A stretch of 64,000 nt of DNA from assembly GCF_002005445.1 (NCBI RefSeq), contig NZ_CP014692.1, positions 2,170,001-2,234,000 of the forward strand. Direction: 5' to 3'. Shown here in pieces: positions 47,153 to 57,114 of the stretch. Numbering within the stretch: position 1 is the stretch's first letter; every line of letters begins with the position of its first letter. The notes beneath the pieces were generated by a model, which ran no database searches, was not told where the DNA came from, and worked only from the letters and a program-made list of their open reading frames with translations. The translations under genes were made by a program, and so were the position numbers. This DNA is from Acetobacter aceti. GTDB lineage: Bacteria > Pseudomonadota > Alphaproteobacteria > Acetobacterales > Acetobacteraceae.

Positions 47153-48421
47153 ATGACAGAGCAGACCACTCCCACAGATTTCCGTAGCCCTTTCATGCGC
47201 GAAGCCCAGGCTCGCGGCTTCCTTTTCCAGTGCACGGATGCCGAAGCGCTGGATGCGGCCATGCTCGCCGGACCTGTCACGGGCTATATCGGCTTCGATC
47301 CGACTGCCGACAGCCTGCATGTCGGCCATGCCACCCAGATCATGATGTTACGACTGCTTCAGAAACACGGACACCGTCCTGTCGCCCTTCTCGGGGGCGG
47401 TACAGCGAAGATCGGCGATCCGTCTTTCCGTGAGGAAGCGCGTTCGCTGATGTCAGACGAGACCATTATCAAAAACATCGCGGGTATCGAAGGCGGCCTG
47501 CGCCAGATGATGACGTTCGGTGATGGCCCGTCCGATGCGGTTCTCGCCAATAATGCCGACTGGCTGGACAAGCTGTCCTACATTGCACTGCTCCGTGAAG
47601 TCGGTGTGCATTTTTCGGTCAACAGGATGCTGTCCTTTGACTCTGTCCGTTCGCGCCTTGAGCGGGAGCAGGGACTGACGTTCCTCGAATTCAATTACTC
47701 GATCCTTCAGTCCTTCGATTTCCGTGAACTGAACCGCCGTTATGGCGTGACGCTCCAGATGGGCGGCTCGGACCAATGGGGCAATATCGTCTCGGGTATC
47801 GACCTCGTGCGCCGTACGGACAGCAAACAGGTGTTCGGTCTGACCGCTCCCCTGCTCACCACGGCTTCCGGCGCCAAGATGGGCAAGAGCGCCAAAGGCG
47901 CTGTCTGGCTTTCTGCCGAAAAGCTGCCGGTATTCGAATACTGGCAGTTCTGGCGCAACACGGAAGACGCCGATGTCGGGCGCTTCCTCAAGCTGTTCAC
48001 GGATCTGCCGATTGAAGAATGCAACCGTCTGGGCGCGCTTGAGGGCGCCAGCATCAACGATGCAAAGAAGGTGCTCGCAACAGAAGCCACCGCGCTCTGT
48101 CATGGTCGTTCAGCGGCGGAAGAAGCTGAAGAAACAGCGAGAAAGGTTTTTGAAGCCGGAACTGCTGCGACAGCTCTGCCGACGCGCACATTGCCTCGCG
48201 CCGATCTTGAAGCGGGCATTCCAGCATTTCGCATTTTCACGGAAGCGGGTCTCGCCAACAGCAATGGCGAAGCACGTCGCCTGATCCGTGGCGGCGGTGC
48301 GCGTGTAAATGACATGCAGGTCAAGGACGAAGGACTGATTGTCTCGCTGGCAGATGCCGTGGATGGAGCGATCAAGCTGTCATCCGGCAAAAAGCATCAT
48401 ATTCTGGTGCGACCAGAGTAA
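47153..48421 (+). CDS. tyrS: Tyrosyl-tRNA synthetase
   Basis: This 422-residue class Ic synthetase charges tRNA-Tyr. The HIGH-like motif occurs in FDPTADSLHVGHATQIMML, the Tyr-binding region in FNYSILQSFDFRELNRRYG, and the KMSKS-type loop reads GAKMGKSAKGAVWL. A C-terminal S4 RNA-binding domain is present (EARRLIRGGGARVNDMQVKD). I start at the ATG at 47153, with AGGA upstream, rather than the adjacent GTG. It is about 100 bases after the hydrolase. Confidence 0.96.
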   Translation: MTEQTTPTDFRSPFMREAQARGFLFQCTDAEALDAAMLAGPVTGYIGFDPTADSLHVGHATQIMMLRLLQKHGHRPVALLGGGTAKIGDPSFREEARSLMSDETIIKNIAGIEGGLRQMMTFGDGPSDAVLANNADWLDKLSYIALLREVGVHFSVNRMLSFDSVRSRLEREQGLTFLEFNYSILQSFDFRELNRRYGVTLQMGGSDQWGNIVSGIDLVRRTDSKQVFGLTAPLLTTASGAKMGKSAKGAVWLSAEKLPVFEYWQFWRNTEDADVGRFLKLFTDLPIEECNRLGALEGASINDAKKVLATEATALCHGRSAAEEAEETARKVFEAGTAATALPTRTLPRADLEAGIPAFRIFTEAGLANSNGEARRLIRGGGARVNDMQVKDEGLIVSLADAVDGAIKLSSGKKHHILVRPE

Positions 48422-48457
48422 TTTTTACACAACATTTGATCATGAACGATTTTCAGC

Positions 48458-48487
48458 CCCAGAAATATAAAAGGTAGTATTTCTGGG
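48458..48487. repeat. Perfect 10-bp inverted repeat downstream of tyrS
   Basis: CCCAGAAATA at 48458-48467 pairs with TATTTCTGGG at 48478-48487 around a 10-base loop. No T tract follows. It may end tyrS transcription or be part of the decayed AT-rich region. Confidence 0.5.
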
Positions 48488-48689
48488 TACCTAACTGAAT
48501 GGATTACACAAAATCCTGTAATTCTAAAACAATACAACTGTCACATAAATAATTTATTACATGAATAGCGATATCTGTATTTCCATCATAAGCTTGATAA
48601 ATTATATCAATACACGCTTCTGCAATTTTGTAATTGCTTTTTTATTGGCTTCACCTGCCAGAATAATCAGACATTTTGTGAAATACTTC

Positions 48690-48974
48690 AATATGGCTGT
48701 TTCGACCGCAGCTGTAAAATCCGCCTCAGAGCCAACGCGGCGCAGCCCGACTGTTTCAATGAAATGCAAATTCTCCTTGCGTTCAACAACCCAGAAACAG
48801 AAACCATACGCTTTCTGGTGACAATCGGTTGATCAACCCGCGCACCTAATGCCTGTCCCGTTTGAGGGGCATCATGAACTCCATGACCTCAGGATCTGTG
48901 GACACATCGGAAAACGGCAGACAATCCGCGTCATTCCACGAACGCAAATTGAGTCTTTCCGTTGAAATAATCAT
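48690..48974 (-). pseudogene. Broken GNAT acetyltransferase (RimJ/RimL-like)
   Basis: The minus strand from the ATG at 48974 reads IISTERLNLRSWNDADCLPF, then STDPEVMEFMMP, a typical RimJ/RimL-type N-terminus, and stops at 48846. The next conserved block, AYGFCFWVVERKENLHFIET followed by VGLRRVG, resumes in another frame at about 48817-48735. Similarity then fades before the expected acetyl-CoA loop. A frameshift plus a truncated 3' end indicates a pseudogene. Confidence 0.65.
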
Positions 48975-49070
48975 GCATTTCCACCAGAATCCGAAAGCGC
49001 CACATGATTATTCACATACATTTTTCACAGGTTCGAACAGTTTCAGTGCCTGAGAAAAGCAAGAGTGCCT

Positions 49071-49469
49071 CTACTCCATCGCCCATCGCTCGATCTCAAC
49101 CCCGACTGAATCAAGGTCTGAAAAGATATCGAGCTTTTCAACGCTGATACGAACGACCCGCACCCGACGATCCTTCATCACCTCAATGGCGATACGCTCA
49201 GCCAGCGTCTCCACAAGCTGCGTGTGTGTTTCCGTCGCCAGACGGCGGATCGTCAGAACAGCCGTCTCGTAAGAGACCGTACGGCTGAGGTCGTCCACAC
49301 CCTCGGTCAGATCCCGACTGTCATCGACACCAAACGAGACATTGATGCGAACACGTTGCGTCACGCCATGCTCATGCGGAAAAACGCCTATATAGGCGTC
49401 AACAATCATATCCTTGAGAAAGAGCCGTCTTACAGCCAGATCTGCTGGCCAGGGAGCGAGGATCGTCAT
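49071..49469 (-). CDS. folB: Dihydroneopterin aldolase
   Basis: This tetrahydrofolate-pathway enzyme of about 132 residues cleaves dihydroneopterin to 6-hydroxymethyldihydropterin and glycolaldehyde. Characteristic are LKDMIVDAYIGVFPHEHGV, with the conserved Gly-Val-x-x-x-Glu, and the catalytic Lys in RISVEKLDIF. The ATG at 49469 (MTILAPWPADL) follows the stop of the preceding reductase by about 7 bases, so the two are co-transcribed. The longer open frame would overlap that gene. Confidence 0.88.
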   Translation of the reverse strand: MTILAPWPADLAVRRLFLKDMIVDAYIGVFPHEHGVTQRVRINVSFGVDDSRDLTEGVDDLSRTVSYETAVLTIRRLATETHTQLVETLAERIAIEVMKDRRVRVVRISVEKLDIFSDLDSVGVEIERWAME

Positions 49470-49476
49470 TGCTCTA

Positions 49477-50289
49477 TTATTCCACCACATTACTGGACGG
49501 CGAAGGGGAGTAATACCATTGGAGATGCTGGGCACCATCAAGAGCCAGCATCTGCCCTGTCACTGACGGCAGCATCAAAAACGCCAGCAGCGCACGCGAC
49601 ACTTCTTCAGGCGATGTTCCTCGCCCAAGCGGCACAGCCTGGCATTGCGCCTGAAACTGTTCCTCCGTCTGACGTGTGCTCGGCAGCGCAGGCCCCGGAC
49701 CAATGGCGTTGACCCGGATTTTCTTTGGAGCCAGCGCCAGCGCCATGGTCTGGGTCAGCGTCCAGAGCGCCGATTTGGAAACAGTATAGCTGACGAAATG
49801 AGGTGTCAGGGACCACACACGCTCGTCAAGCATGTTCAGCACCATCCCTTCCCGATCGGCAGGAAGCTGCTTCGCAAACTCCTGCGTCAGCACATATGGA
49901 GCCCGCAGATTGGGCTCCATATGCGCGTCCCAGCTTTCGCGGGTGACCGTGTTCCACTCGTCCCTGTCGAAAGTGGACGCGTTGTTCACAAGAACACCGA
50001 CAGGTCCGCCCAGTTCGGCGACAGCTTTCGCAATGAGACCGGCAACTTCTCTCTCCCCAGAAAGATCGGCACGAAACAGACAGCATTGCCGCCCCATGCT
50101 TTCGACTTCCCGTTTCAGAGAGTGAGCATCCTCCTCGCCTGAACGATAATGCACCGCCACGGAAAAACCCGCTCCCGCCAATGACAGCACCATAGCGCGT
50201 CCCAGCCGTTGCGCTCCGCCTGTAATGAACGCGATGCGGGGAATCTCAGGCGCAATCAATGTTCCGGCGAGGGAGGCTTCAGCGGTCAT
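49477..50289 (-). CDS. SDR family oxidoreductase, FolM/pteridine reductase-like
   Basis: This 270-residue NADPH-dependent short-chain dehydrogenase resembles FolM and PTR1, which reduce dihydromonapterin or dihydrofolate. The nucleotide motif FITGGAQRLGRAMVLSLAGA, the VNNAS segment and the catalytic SYTVSKSAL (Tyr-x3-Lys) are visible. Its position directly upstream of folB supports a pterin role. I start at the ATG at 50289. The GTG at 50304 adds MKRDG only. It belongs to the minus-strand run dnaX-ybaB-recR-SDR-folB. Confidence 0.85.
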   Translation of the reverse strand: MTAEASLAGTLIAPEIPRIAFITGGAQRLGRAMVLSLAGAGFSVAVHYRSGEEDAHSLKREVESMGRQCCLFRADLSGEREVAGLIAKAVAELGGPVGVLVNNASTFDRDEWNTVTRESWDAHMEPNLRAPYVLTQEFAKQLPADREGMVLNMLDERVWSLTPHFVSYTVSKSALWTLTQTMALALAPKKIRVNAIGPGPALPSTRQTEEQFQAQCQAVPLGRGTSPEEVSRALLAFLMLPSVTGQMLALDGAQHLQWYYSPSPSSNVVE

Positions 50290-50318
50290 TCCGTCTCTCT
50301 TCACTATGTCTGGCGTTT

Positions 50319-50912
50319 TTATATCAGTCGTCTGGCGCTCACCGCCGCCGCCAGCGTGCCATCATCCAGCACATCCAGCGCGCCGCCCATCGGCACTCCC
50401 TGCGCCACGCGACTGACGACCACGTCGTAGGAAGCAATCTTTTCCTGCAGCCAGTACATGGTCGTCGCCCCCTCGACGGTCGATCCAAGAGCCAGAATGA
50501 CTTCCCTTACGGAACCCTCTCTCAGCCGTTCGAACAGGGAGTCGACGTTCAGGTCTTCCGGACCAATACCTTTAAGTGCTGACAATACACCACCAAGCAC
50601 CTGATAGACACCACGATGCGCGCCGGCGCGTTCCAGCGCCCATAGGTCGCTGACGGTTTCGACAACACACACAATATCATGCGGACGGTCGGGATCGGCA
50701 CAGATCCGGCAGGGATCGGTCACATCCAGATTACCGCAGACGGAACAGGTCTTCACCGACATTGCGGCGTTTTCCATCGCACGAGCGAGCGGAAGCATCC
50801 GACGCTGCGGATCACGCAGAAGCGCCAGCGCCACCCGTCGCGCCGACCGTGGACCAAGCCCCGGCAGGCGGGCGATCAGACCGATGAGGTGATCAATATC
50901 GGCAACAGCCAT
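50319..50912 (-). CDS. recR: Recombination protein RecR
   Basis: This 197-residue DNA-binding clamp works with RecF and RecO to load RecA on gapped DNA. It has an N-terminal helix-hairpin-helix (LIARLPGLGPRSARRVALAL). A zinc finger with four Cys follows (CSVCGNLDVTDPCRICADP), then a Toprim domain (VVETVSDLWALERAGAHRGV) and a C-terminal Walker-like segment. The gene lies 25 bases downstream of ybaB. The dnaX-ybaB-recR order is conserved across bacteria and supports co-transcription. Confidence 0.95.
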   Translation of the reverse strand: MAVADIDHLIGLIARLPGLGPRSARRVALALLRDPQRRMLPLARAMENAAMSVKTCSVCGNLDVTDPCRICADPDRPHDIVCVVETVSDLWALERAGAHRGVYQVLGGVLSALKGIGPEDLNVDSLFERLREGSVREVILALGSTVEGATTMYWLQEKIASYDVVVSRVAQGVPMGGALDVLDDGTLAAAVSARRLI

Positions 50913-50936
50913 CCGTTAAAACCGGACGACCGTGGC

Positions 50937-51260
50937 TCAGAACGGCAGCTTCAGTCCCGGCGGCAGGTTCAGACCGCCCGTGACCTTCTGCATTTCTTCA
51001 GATGCTGTCTTGTCGAGACGCGTCTTCGCGTCTGCACAGGCGGCAACAATCAGATCCTGCAACATTTCCATCTCGGTCGGATCAGCCAGCTTCGGGTCGA
51101 TCGTAATCGCTTTCAGGTCACCCTTCCCGCTGAGCGTAACGGTCACCATGCCCGCACCGGCGCTGCCCTGAATCTCGATTTTTTCGAGACTGGCCTGCAT
51201 TTCTTCCATCTTCGACTGCATCTGCGAAGCCTGCTTCATCAGTCCGGCAAGATTTTTCAT
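50937..51260 (-). CDS. ybaB: YbaB/EbfC nucleoid-associated protein
   Basis: This small dimeric DNA-binding protein of about 107 residues belongs to the YbaB/EbfC family. A long amphipathic helix ([20 protein letters not shown]) leads into the beta sheet with [20 protein letters not shown], then [20 protein letters not shown]. The ATG at 51260 has AGGGA nine bases upstream. The TTG two codons earlier is less likely. It lies between dnaX and recR, as in most bacteria. Confidence 0.93.
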   Translation of the reverse strand: MKNLAGLMKQASQMQSKMEEMQASLEKIEIQGSAGAGMVTVTLSGKGDLKAITIDPKLADPTEMEMLQDLIVAACADAKTRLDKTASEEMQKVTGGLNLPPGLKLPF

Positions 51261-51325
51261 GTTCAATCATCCCTGCATACACAATGGCTGGCGACCACAA
51301 GCGTGACCTGACCAGCATCACACTG

Positions 51326-53335
51326 TCAGTCCTGTTCTTCGGGGGCGTCCAGTTCCGGGTCAAGCCCTATTGCCAGCGGTTCCGTTTCCAGAGAGCCGAA
51401 ATCTTCGGGAGGCAGCCCATAATGATCGTCGAGCGTATGATCCCGCACGTCACCAAGCTCGGCATCGGGAAACACATTGAGAATCGCCTGCACCAGCGGG
51501 TGATTCGACGAACGGCGATTATGAAGCTGGATAATCTCGGCGCTCTGCTCGGCCAGTGTCGGCTCGCCCTGAGCCTCCACCGGCCGAACCACCCACTCAT
51601 TTCCGAAACTGGCGCGGAGCATTTCCTGCAACCGTTTCACAAGGTCAGGGGGGGCCGGGCTGTCGATACGGACTTCAACCAGCGGGGGAGCAAATGTTAC
51701 CAGATGAGTGGAATGACGCAGATGGCCGTGCAGGGTCGCCTCTCGGCTGTCCTTCACGAAAGCCACCAGTTCACGCCAGCTTCTGGGGGGCTGCGGACCT
51801 GATGGCGCGGCGGCTCTCGCCAGTGGGATCGGCTCGGATGGCCCCTCGCCTGTGTCGCCCCATCGTTCATTGGCGACTCTCTGCCGCCTGCTTCCGTCAT
51901 CCGGCGACGGCATCATGGAGCGGGGCGAATCCCGCCCGTCATCGGCCACCCGATTTACGGGAGCGGCCCCTTTCACGACTTCACCGGACCGCAGCTTTTT
52001 CAGCAACTCTTCCGGCGGCGGCATGGTCGCGGCATGACAGAGACGGATCAGAACCATCTCCGCCGCCTCGCGACGCAGCGGCGCGTCATCGACTTCCGAA
52101 ATTCCTTTCAGAAGCATCTGCCAGAGCCGGGACAGCGTGGAGAGCGACAGAGAACCCGCGAAAGCAGCCCCTCGGGTCCGCTCCATTTCCGGCAGTTCGA
52201 GCGTGTCTTCCAGCCCCTTCACGGTTTTCAGACGCGTGACCGTGTGAGTCAGTTCGGCCAGATCACGGAGCATCAGCCCGGGATCATTACCCCGGTCATA
52301 CATACTGTCGGAAAGCCGGATCGCTTCCGTCACATCACCGCGCATCAGACAGTCGAACAGATCAAAAATCGCCGCACGGTCGGAAAGGCCAAGCATGGCC
52401 GCAACACCGGATTCCGTGACGCTACCGTCGCTCGCCCCCTGCGTGCCGGCGCCCTGTGCAATCGCCTGATCCAGCAGGGACAGACCATCACGCACCGAAC
52501 CATCAGCCGCGCGGGCGATCAGCTTCAGCGCCTCCTGCTCTGCGGATACATGCTCTTTTTCGACGATGCCTGTGAAAAAGGAGAGCAACTCCGACTGGGA
52601 GACACGACGCAGATCAAATCGCTGGCAGCGGGACAGGACCGTGATCGGCACTTTCCGCAGTTCGGTCGTGGCGAAAATGAAAGTGACCTGCGGGGGCGGC
52701 TCTTCCAGCGTTTTCAGCAACGCATTGAAAGCGTTGCGGGACAGCATGTGCACTTCATCGATGATGAAGACTTTCATGCGCCCCTGAATCGGACGGAAAT
52801 GACAGGCCTCGATAATCTCACGGACATCATCGACACCAGTGCGGGAGGCGGCATCCATCTCCAGCACATCGGGATGACGGTCAGCCAGAATGGCCACACA
52901 ATTGGGACACACACCGCAAGGGTCCGCTGTTGCGCCTCCCTTGCCGTCAGGGCCGACACAGTTGAGACCACGCGCGATGATCCGGGCCGTAGTGGTCTTG
53001 CCGACCCCGCGGACGCCGGTGAGCATGAAGGCGTGTGCGACGCGGCCAACCGCAAAAGCATTTCTGAGCGTACGGACAAGCGCATCCTGACCAATCAACT
53101 GGTCCAGAGTGGCGGGCCGGTATTTACGGGCCAGAACGCGATAGGCAACCGCAGGCTTCGGTGATTCTTCCGGAGACGCCTCCAGAATATCCGATCCCAG
53201 AACAGTCGCTACATTCGATGGAGTGGAAGCTTGCGGCACAGATACTTCTGTCGGCGCGTCACCGAAGAAGAGTCCCATCCCGTCACCCGGCGGCAACGGC
53301 AGATCGTCTTCCGCCTCTGTATCAGTGTCTGGCAT
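51326..53335 (-). CDS. dnaX: DNA polymerase III subunit gamma/tau
   Basis: This 669-residue clamp-loader ATPase joins the replicase cores and loads the beta clamp. The AAA+ module shows LMLTGVRGVGKTTTARIIAR-type Walker A, the zinc-binding Cys group DPCGVCPNCVAI, Walker B VFIIDEVHMLS and sensor residues LKTLEEPPPQVTFIFATTEL. A long variable tau region follows. I start at the ATG at 53335 (MPDTDTEAEDD), which leaves the N-terminal linker before the conserved VLARKYRPATLDQLIGQ. Upstream ATG 53410 and TTG 53419 would abut the SRP RNA gene. Confidence 0.94.
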   Translation of the reverse strand: MPDTDTEAEDDLPLPPGDGMGLFFGDAPTEVSVPQASTPSNVATVLGSDILEASPEESPKPAVAYRVLARKYRPATLDQLIGQDALVRTLRNAFAVGRVAHAFMLTGVRGVGKTTTARIIARGLNCVGPDGKGGATADPCGVCPNCVAILADRHPDVLEMDAASRTGVDDVREIIEACHFRPIQGRMKVFIIDEVHMLSRNAFNALLKTLEEPPPQVTFIFATTELRKVPITVLSRCQRFDLRRVSQSELLSFFTGIVEKEHVSAEQEALKLIARAADGSVRDGLSLLDQAIAQGAGTQGASDGSVTESGVAAMLGLSDRAAIFDLFDCLMRGDVTEAIRLSDSMYDRGNDPGLMLRDLAELTHTVTRLKTVKGLEDTLELPEMERTRGAAFAGSLSLSTLSRLWQMLLKGISEVDDAPLRREAAEMVLIRLCHAATMPPPEELLKKLRSGEVVKGAAPVNRVADDGRDSPRSMMPSPDDGSRRQRVANERWGDTGEGPSEPIPLARAAAPSGPQPPRSWRELVAFVKDSREATLHGHLRHSTHLVTFAPPLVEVRIDSPAPPDLVKRLQEMLRASFGNEWVVRPVEAQGEPTLAEQSAEIIQLHNRRSSNHPLVQAILNVFPDAELGDVRDHTLDDHYGLPPEDFGSLETEPLAIGLDPELDAPEEQD

Positions 53336-53426
53336 GGTTCCGGTTAATCCGTTTAGGCCCGCACAGGTTTGTGTCAGGGGCTCTACAGCCTCTTTAACGG
53401 ATCTGATCATCTTGTTCAAAGGAGTG

Positions 53427-53526
53427 GGTGAGAGACCTGCGACAACCCGAGCAAAACTTACTGCGGCTGCTTCCTTCCGGATCTGACCGGGTTGGCAAGG
53501 CGCCCGTCCATCACAGGCCTCTCACT
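53427..53526 (-). ncRNA. ffs: Signal recognition particle RNA (4.5S-like)
   Basis: The minus strand carries the hallmark SRP domain: GGAAGGAAGCAGCC at 53465-53478, within a stem-loop where CCCGGTCAG and the GCAGTAA side bracket the tetraloop. The ends pair as GTGAGAGGCCTG (53514-53525) with CAGGTCTCTCAC (53428-53439), one mismatch. This gives an RNA of about 100 nt. It should partner with Ffh to target membrane proteins. Placement just upstream of dnaX is common. The exact ends are estimated from the stem. Confidence 0.9.
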
Positions 53527-53827
53527 GAGTTGAATAACACACGTCCCTGCCAGCCGCAAAGCCCGGTTTCAGACAAATTTTATCGGACCCTGCTCCATTT
53601 CCGGCAGGTTCTTTATCCTAACCGCTTTTAAACCTCATTGTTTCAGGATCAGGAGAACAGTGTTTTCCTCATCTTTTCGGCCGGACAAGTGACAGGGTTA
53701 TGAAATTTTTTCCGCAACGGCCCGTCTTATGGCTGGCATTTCTTTCGGAACAGCCCAAATATGGTGACAGGGTCACGTTCAGGCAGCGTGGCCTTATACG
53801 CCAGACGGCGAAAGGAGTGTCTTGATC
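53527..53827. other. Intergenic region between ffs and clpA
   Basis: These 300 bases hold the promoters of ffs/dnaX (minus) and clpA (plus). I see no gene. In particular there is no clpS, which often precedes clpA. The AAAGGAG before clpA at about 53814-53819 is its ribosome site. Confidence 0.5.
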
Positions 53828-56185
53828 ATGCTGTCACGCAATCTCGAACAGACGTTGCACCGGGCACTGACGCTGGCGGGTGAGCGGCACCATGAATATG
53901 CAACGCTTGAGCATCTTCTTATTGCTCTGATTGACGACCCGGACGCTGTAACTGTCTTCCGCGCCTGCGGTGTCGATCTGGACAAGCTCCGTGGAGATCT
54001 GACCGAGTTCCTCGACAAGGATCTGGCAGGTCTGACTGCCGAGCGAACCACAGAACCGAAACCCACAGCGGCGTTCCAGCGCGTCATTCAGCGTGCTGCC
54101 ATTCATGTGCAGTCCACAGGCCGCGACGAAGTCACTGGCGCCAATGTGCTGGTCGCACTCTTCGCCGAACGCGAGAGCCATGCCGTCTACTTCCTGCAAC
54201 TACAGGACATGACGCGTCTCGACGCCGTGAACTTCATTTCCCATGGAATCGCCAAGGCGCCGGATCGATCTGTACGACGGAGTTCGAACGGCGCGCCCAC
54301 AGGCTCAGCCGAAAAAGACGAATCCGGCAGTGAAGAAAAGGGACGCGGCGCAGCCGCCAAAACCGGCGATGCGTTGGCCACTTACTGCGTTGACCTGAAC
54401 AAGAAGGCTGCCGACGGCAAGATTGATTCCCTGATCGGTCGTGATTCGGAAGTCGAACGCACCATTCAGATTCTCTGCCGTCGCACCAAGAACAATCCGC
54501 TTTATGTGGGCGATCCCGGCGTGGGCAAAACCGCCATCGCTGAAGGTCTGGCCAAACGAATCGTGGAAGGCGACGTTCCGGAAGTTCTTCTGAACGCCAC
54601 CATCTATTCTCTCGACATGGGCACCCTTCTGGCTGGCACGCGCTACCGCGGTGATTTCGAGGAACGCCTCAAGGCCGTCGTGAACGACCTTGAGCACAAT
54701 CCCGGCGGGATCCTGTTCATTGACGAAATCCACACCGTCATCGGCGCAGGAGCCACGTCAGGCGGTGCGATGGACGCCTCCAACCTGCTGAAACCAGCGC
54801 TTGCAGCCGGGACACTGCGCTGCATCGGCTCGACAACCTACAAGGAGTTCCGGCAGCACTTCGAGAAAGACCGCGCCCTCGTCCGTCGCTTCCAGAAGAT
54901 CGACGTCGAAGAACCGAATCTCGATGATGCCGTGAAGATCCTTCGCGGCCTGAAAACGAACTACGAGAAGCACCACAAGGTTCGCTACACGGATGACGCT
55001 ATCCGTGCAGCCGTGGAGCTGTCGGTCAAATATATCCACGACCGGAAACTTCCCGACAAAGCCATCGACATCATTGATGAAGCCGGTGCGTCACGGATGC
55101 TGCTTCCTGAGAGTAAGCGTCGGAAAACCATCACGCTCAAGGACGTGGAAGACACGATCGCCAAGATCGCCCGCATTCCCGCCAAGACCGTGTCGGCTGA
55201 CGACAAGGAAGTGCTGCGCGCTCTGGAGCGTGACCTGAAGAACATGGTGTTCGGTCAGGACAAGGCGATTCAGACGCTGGCAGACGCCATCAAGCTGGCG
55301 CGTGCCGGTCTGCGTGAGCCCGAGAAGCCGATCGGCAACTATCTGTTCTCCGGTCCTACCGGCGTCGGTAAAACCGAAGTCGCCCGTCAGCTCGCCAACA
55401 CTCTCGGCATTGAACTGATCCGGTTCGACATGTCCGAATATATGGAGCGCCACTCCGTCTCCCGTCTGCTTGGCGCGCCTCCGGGTTATGTCGGCTTCGA
55501 TCAGGGCGGCCTGCTGACGGATGCCGTCGATCAGCATCCGCATGCCGTGCTGCTGCTGGACGAAATCGAAAAAGCGCATCCGGACCTCTATAACGTGCTG
55601 CTGCAGGTCATGGATCACGGGCAGCTGACGGACCACAACGGCAAGACAGTGGACTTCCGCAACGTCATCCTCATCATGACGACCAATGCGGGGGCGGCTG
55701 ATCTCAGCAAGGAAGCCATCGGTTTCGGGCGCGACACGCGTGAGGGCGAAGATCAGGAAGCGATCAAGCGTCTCTTCACGCCGGAATTCCGCAACCGCCT
55801 TGATGCGATCATTCCGTTCGGCAACCTCCAGCCCGAAACGGTCGGTCGTGTGGTCGAAAAGTTTGTGCTTCAACTCGAAGCACAGCTGGCGGATCGGAAT
55901 GTCACCATTGAAATGTCGTCCGCTGCCAAAGAGTGGCTGGCGGAACGTGGATATGACCGTCTCTATGGCGCCCGCCCTCTCGGCCGGGTCATTCAGGATG
56001 CGATCAAGAGACCTCTGTCCGAGGAGCTTCTTTTCGGACGTCTGGCAAAAGGCGGAGCCGTCAAGATCTCCGTCAAGGATGGCGAACTTTCTTTCGAATA
56101 TCTCGAAAACTCCCCTCCTTCCCCGGCTGCCGAGGCTCCGGAAGAAGGCGAGGAAAAGCAGGATACGAACGGTCTCTCATCCTGA
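53828..56185 (+). CDS. clpA: ATP-dependent Clp protease ATP-binding subunit ClpA
   Basis: This 785-residue HSP100 unfoldase feeds substrates to ClpP. It starts with a Clp-N domain ([20 protein letters not shown], then [16 protein letters not shown]). Two AAA+ rings follow, with Walker [18 protein letters not shown] and [17 protein letters not shown], and Walker [15 protein letters not shown] and [13 protein letters not shown]. The pore loop is [13 protein letters not shown] and the ClpP-docking loop includes IGFGRD. AAAGGAG lies upstream. The ATG at 53828 matches the usual ClpA N-terminus, and the TTG at 53822 is closer to the site but less typical. Confidence 0.96.
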   Translation: MLSRNLEQTLHRALTLAGERHHEYATLEHLLIALIDDPDAVTVFRACGVDLDKLRGDLTEFLDKDLAGLTAERTTEPKPTAAFQRVIQRAAIHVQSTGRDEVTGANVLVALFAERESHAVYFLQLQDMTRLDAVNFISHGIAKAPDRSVRRSSNGAPTGSAEKDESGSEEKGRGAAAKTGDALATYCVDLNKKAADGKIDSLIGRDSEVERTIQILCRRTKNNPLYVGDPGVGKTAIAEGLAKRIVEGDVPEVLLNATIYSLDMGTLLAGTRYRGDFEERLKAVVNDLEHNPGGILFIDEIHTVIGAGATSGGAMDASNLLKPALAAGTLRCIGSTTYKEFRQHFEKDRALVRRFQKIDVEEPNLDDAVKILRGLKTNYEKHHKVRYTDDAIRAAVELSVKYIHDRKLPDKAIDIIDEAGASRMLLPESKRRKTITLKDVEDTIAKIARIPAKTVSADDKEVLRALERDLKNMVFGQDKAIQTLADAIKLARAGLREPEKPIGNYLFSGPTGVGKTEVARQLANTLGIELIRFDMSEYMERHSVSRLLGAPPGYVGFDQGGLLTDAVDQHPHAVLLLDEIEKAHPDLYNVLLQVMDHGQLTDHNGKTVDFRNVILIMTTNAGAADLSKEAIGFGRDTREGEDQEAIKRLFTPEFRNRLDAIIPFGNLQPETVGRVVEKFVLQLEAQLADRNVTIEMSSAAKEWLAERGYDRLYGARPLGRVIQDAIKRPLSEELLFGRLAKGGAVKISVKDGELSFEYLENSPPSPAAEAPEEGEEKQDTNGLSS

Positions 56186-56191
56186 AGTTCG

Positions 56192-56222
56192 AGGAGGTCC
56201 TATCGTTCTGATGGGGCCTCCT
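56192..56222 (+). terminator. Hairpin downstream of clpA
   Basis: AGGAGG at 56192-56197 pairs with CCTCCT at 56217-56222, extended inward by further GC pairs. The tail has only a short pyrimidine run. It is probably the clpA terminator. Confidence 0.5.
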
Positions 56223-56285
56223 TCCCTTGCACCCACGTGTCAGACGCGGCATTGTCCGCTCACAACTGGCTGAAGACGAGGGAAA

Positions 56286-57092
56286 ATGATGGAGGGGAAA
56301 TCAGCACGTCACGGGATTATCCTGCACACCGAAGCAGACTTTCAGGGTTTGCGCGCAGCGGGAAAGCTGGCTGCAGAGACGCTCGACATGATTACCGAGC
56401 ATGTGCGCCCAGGAGTGACGACAGGCGAACTCGACACCATCATTCACGAGTTCACGCTGAAGAATAACGCAACACCCGCCACGCTCGGTTATCGGGGCTA
56501 CCCGAAATCGTGCTGCATCTCGATCAACCATGTCGTGTGTCACGGTATTCCGGGTGATCGTAAATTGCTGGACGGTGACATCCTGAATATCGACGTTACG
56601 TGCATTCTGGACGGTTGGTATGGCGACACCAGCCGCATGTATATCGCAGGCAAAGCCCCCAAAAAGGCCGAAAAGCTGATCGATGTCACCTATGACAGCA
56701 TGATGGCCGGCATAAGGCAGGTTCGCCCAGGCGCAACGCTTGGCGATATTGGTCATGCGATCCAGACGGTCGCGGAAAACCAGCGCTACTCCGTTGTCGA
56801 AGACTTCTGTGGTCACGGCATTGGACGCACCTTCCATGCAGCGCCAAATGTCCTTCACTTCGGTGAACCCGGAACCGGTCTGGAACTGAAAGCTGGAATG
56901 GTCTTCACCATTGAGCCGATGATCAACATTGGCAAACCGGAAGTGAAAATCCTCGAAGATGGCTGGACAGCCGTAACCCGGGATCGTTCCCTGACAGCGC
57001 AGTTCGAACATATGCTGGGCGTCACGGAAAGCGGGTATGAGATTTTCACGCTCTCTCCCAAGGGATATACGCGGCCGCCTTACGGCGCTTGA
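56286..57092 (+). CDS. map: Methionine aminopeptidase, type I
   Basis: This 268-residue dinuclear-metal enzyme removes the initiator methionine from new proteins. Metal ligands are visible in ILNIDVTCILDGWYGDTSR (two Asp), EDFCGHGIGRTFHAAP (His), VFTIEPMIN (Glu) and TAQFEHMLGV (Glu). The substrate-site His lies in SINHVVCHGIPG. An adjacent second ATG at 56289 is equally possible. It stands alone between clpA and a gamma-glutamyltransferase, all on the plus strand. Confidence 0.95.
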   Translation: MMEGKSARHGIILHTEADFQGLRAAGKLAAETLDMITEHVRPGVTTGELDTIIHEFTLKNNATPATLGYRGYPKSCCISINHVVCHGIPGDRKLLDGDILNIDVTCILDGWYGDTSRMYIAGKAPKKAEKLIDVTYDSMMAGIRQVRPGATLGDIGHAIQTVAENQRYSVVEDFCGHGIGRTFHAAPNVLHFGEPGTGLELKAGMVFTIEPMINIGKPEVKILEDGWTAVTRDRSLTAQFEHMLGVTESGYEIFTLSPKGYTRPPYGA

Positions 57093-57096
57093 GAAG

Positions 57097-57114
57097 CGAT
57101 TTTCAGGAAAATCG
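57097..57114 (+). terminator. Hairpin after map
   Basis: CGATTTT (57097-57103) pairs with AAAATCG (57108-57114) around a CAGG loop, directly after the stop codon. It has no clear T tract. Confidence 0.4.

Noticed and set aside
48561..48821. Plus-strand 86-codon frame after tyrS
   Set aside because: The opposite strand carries recognisable GNAT fragments, so this frame is the shadow of a pseudogene.
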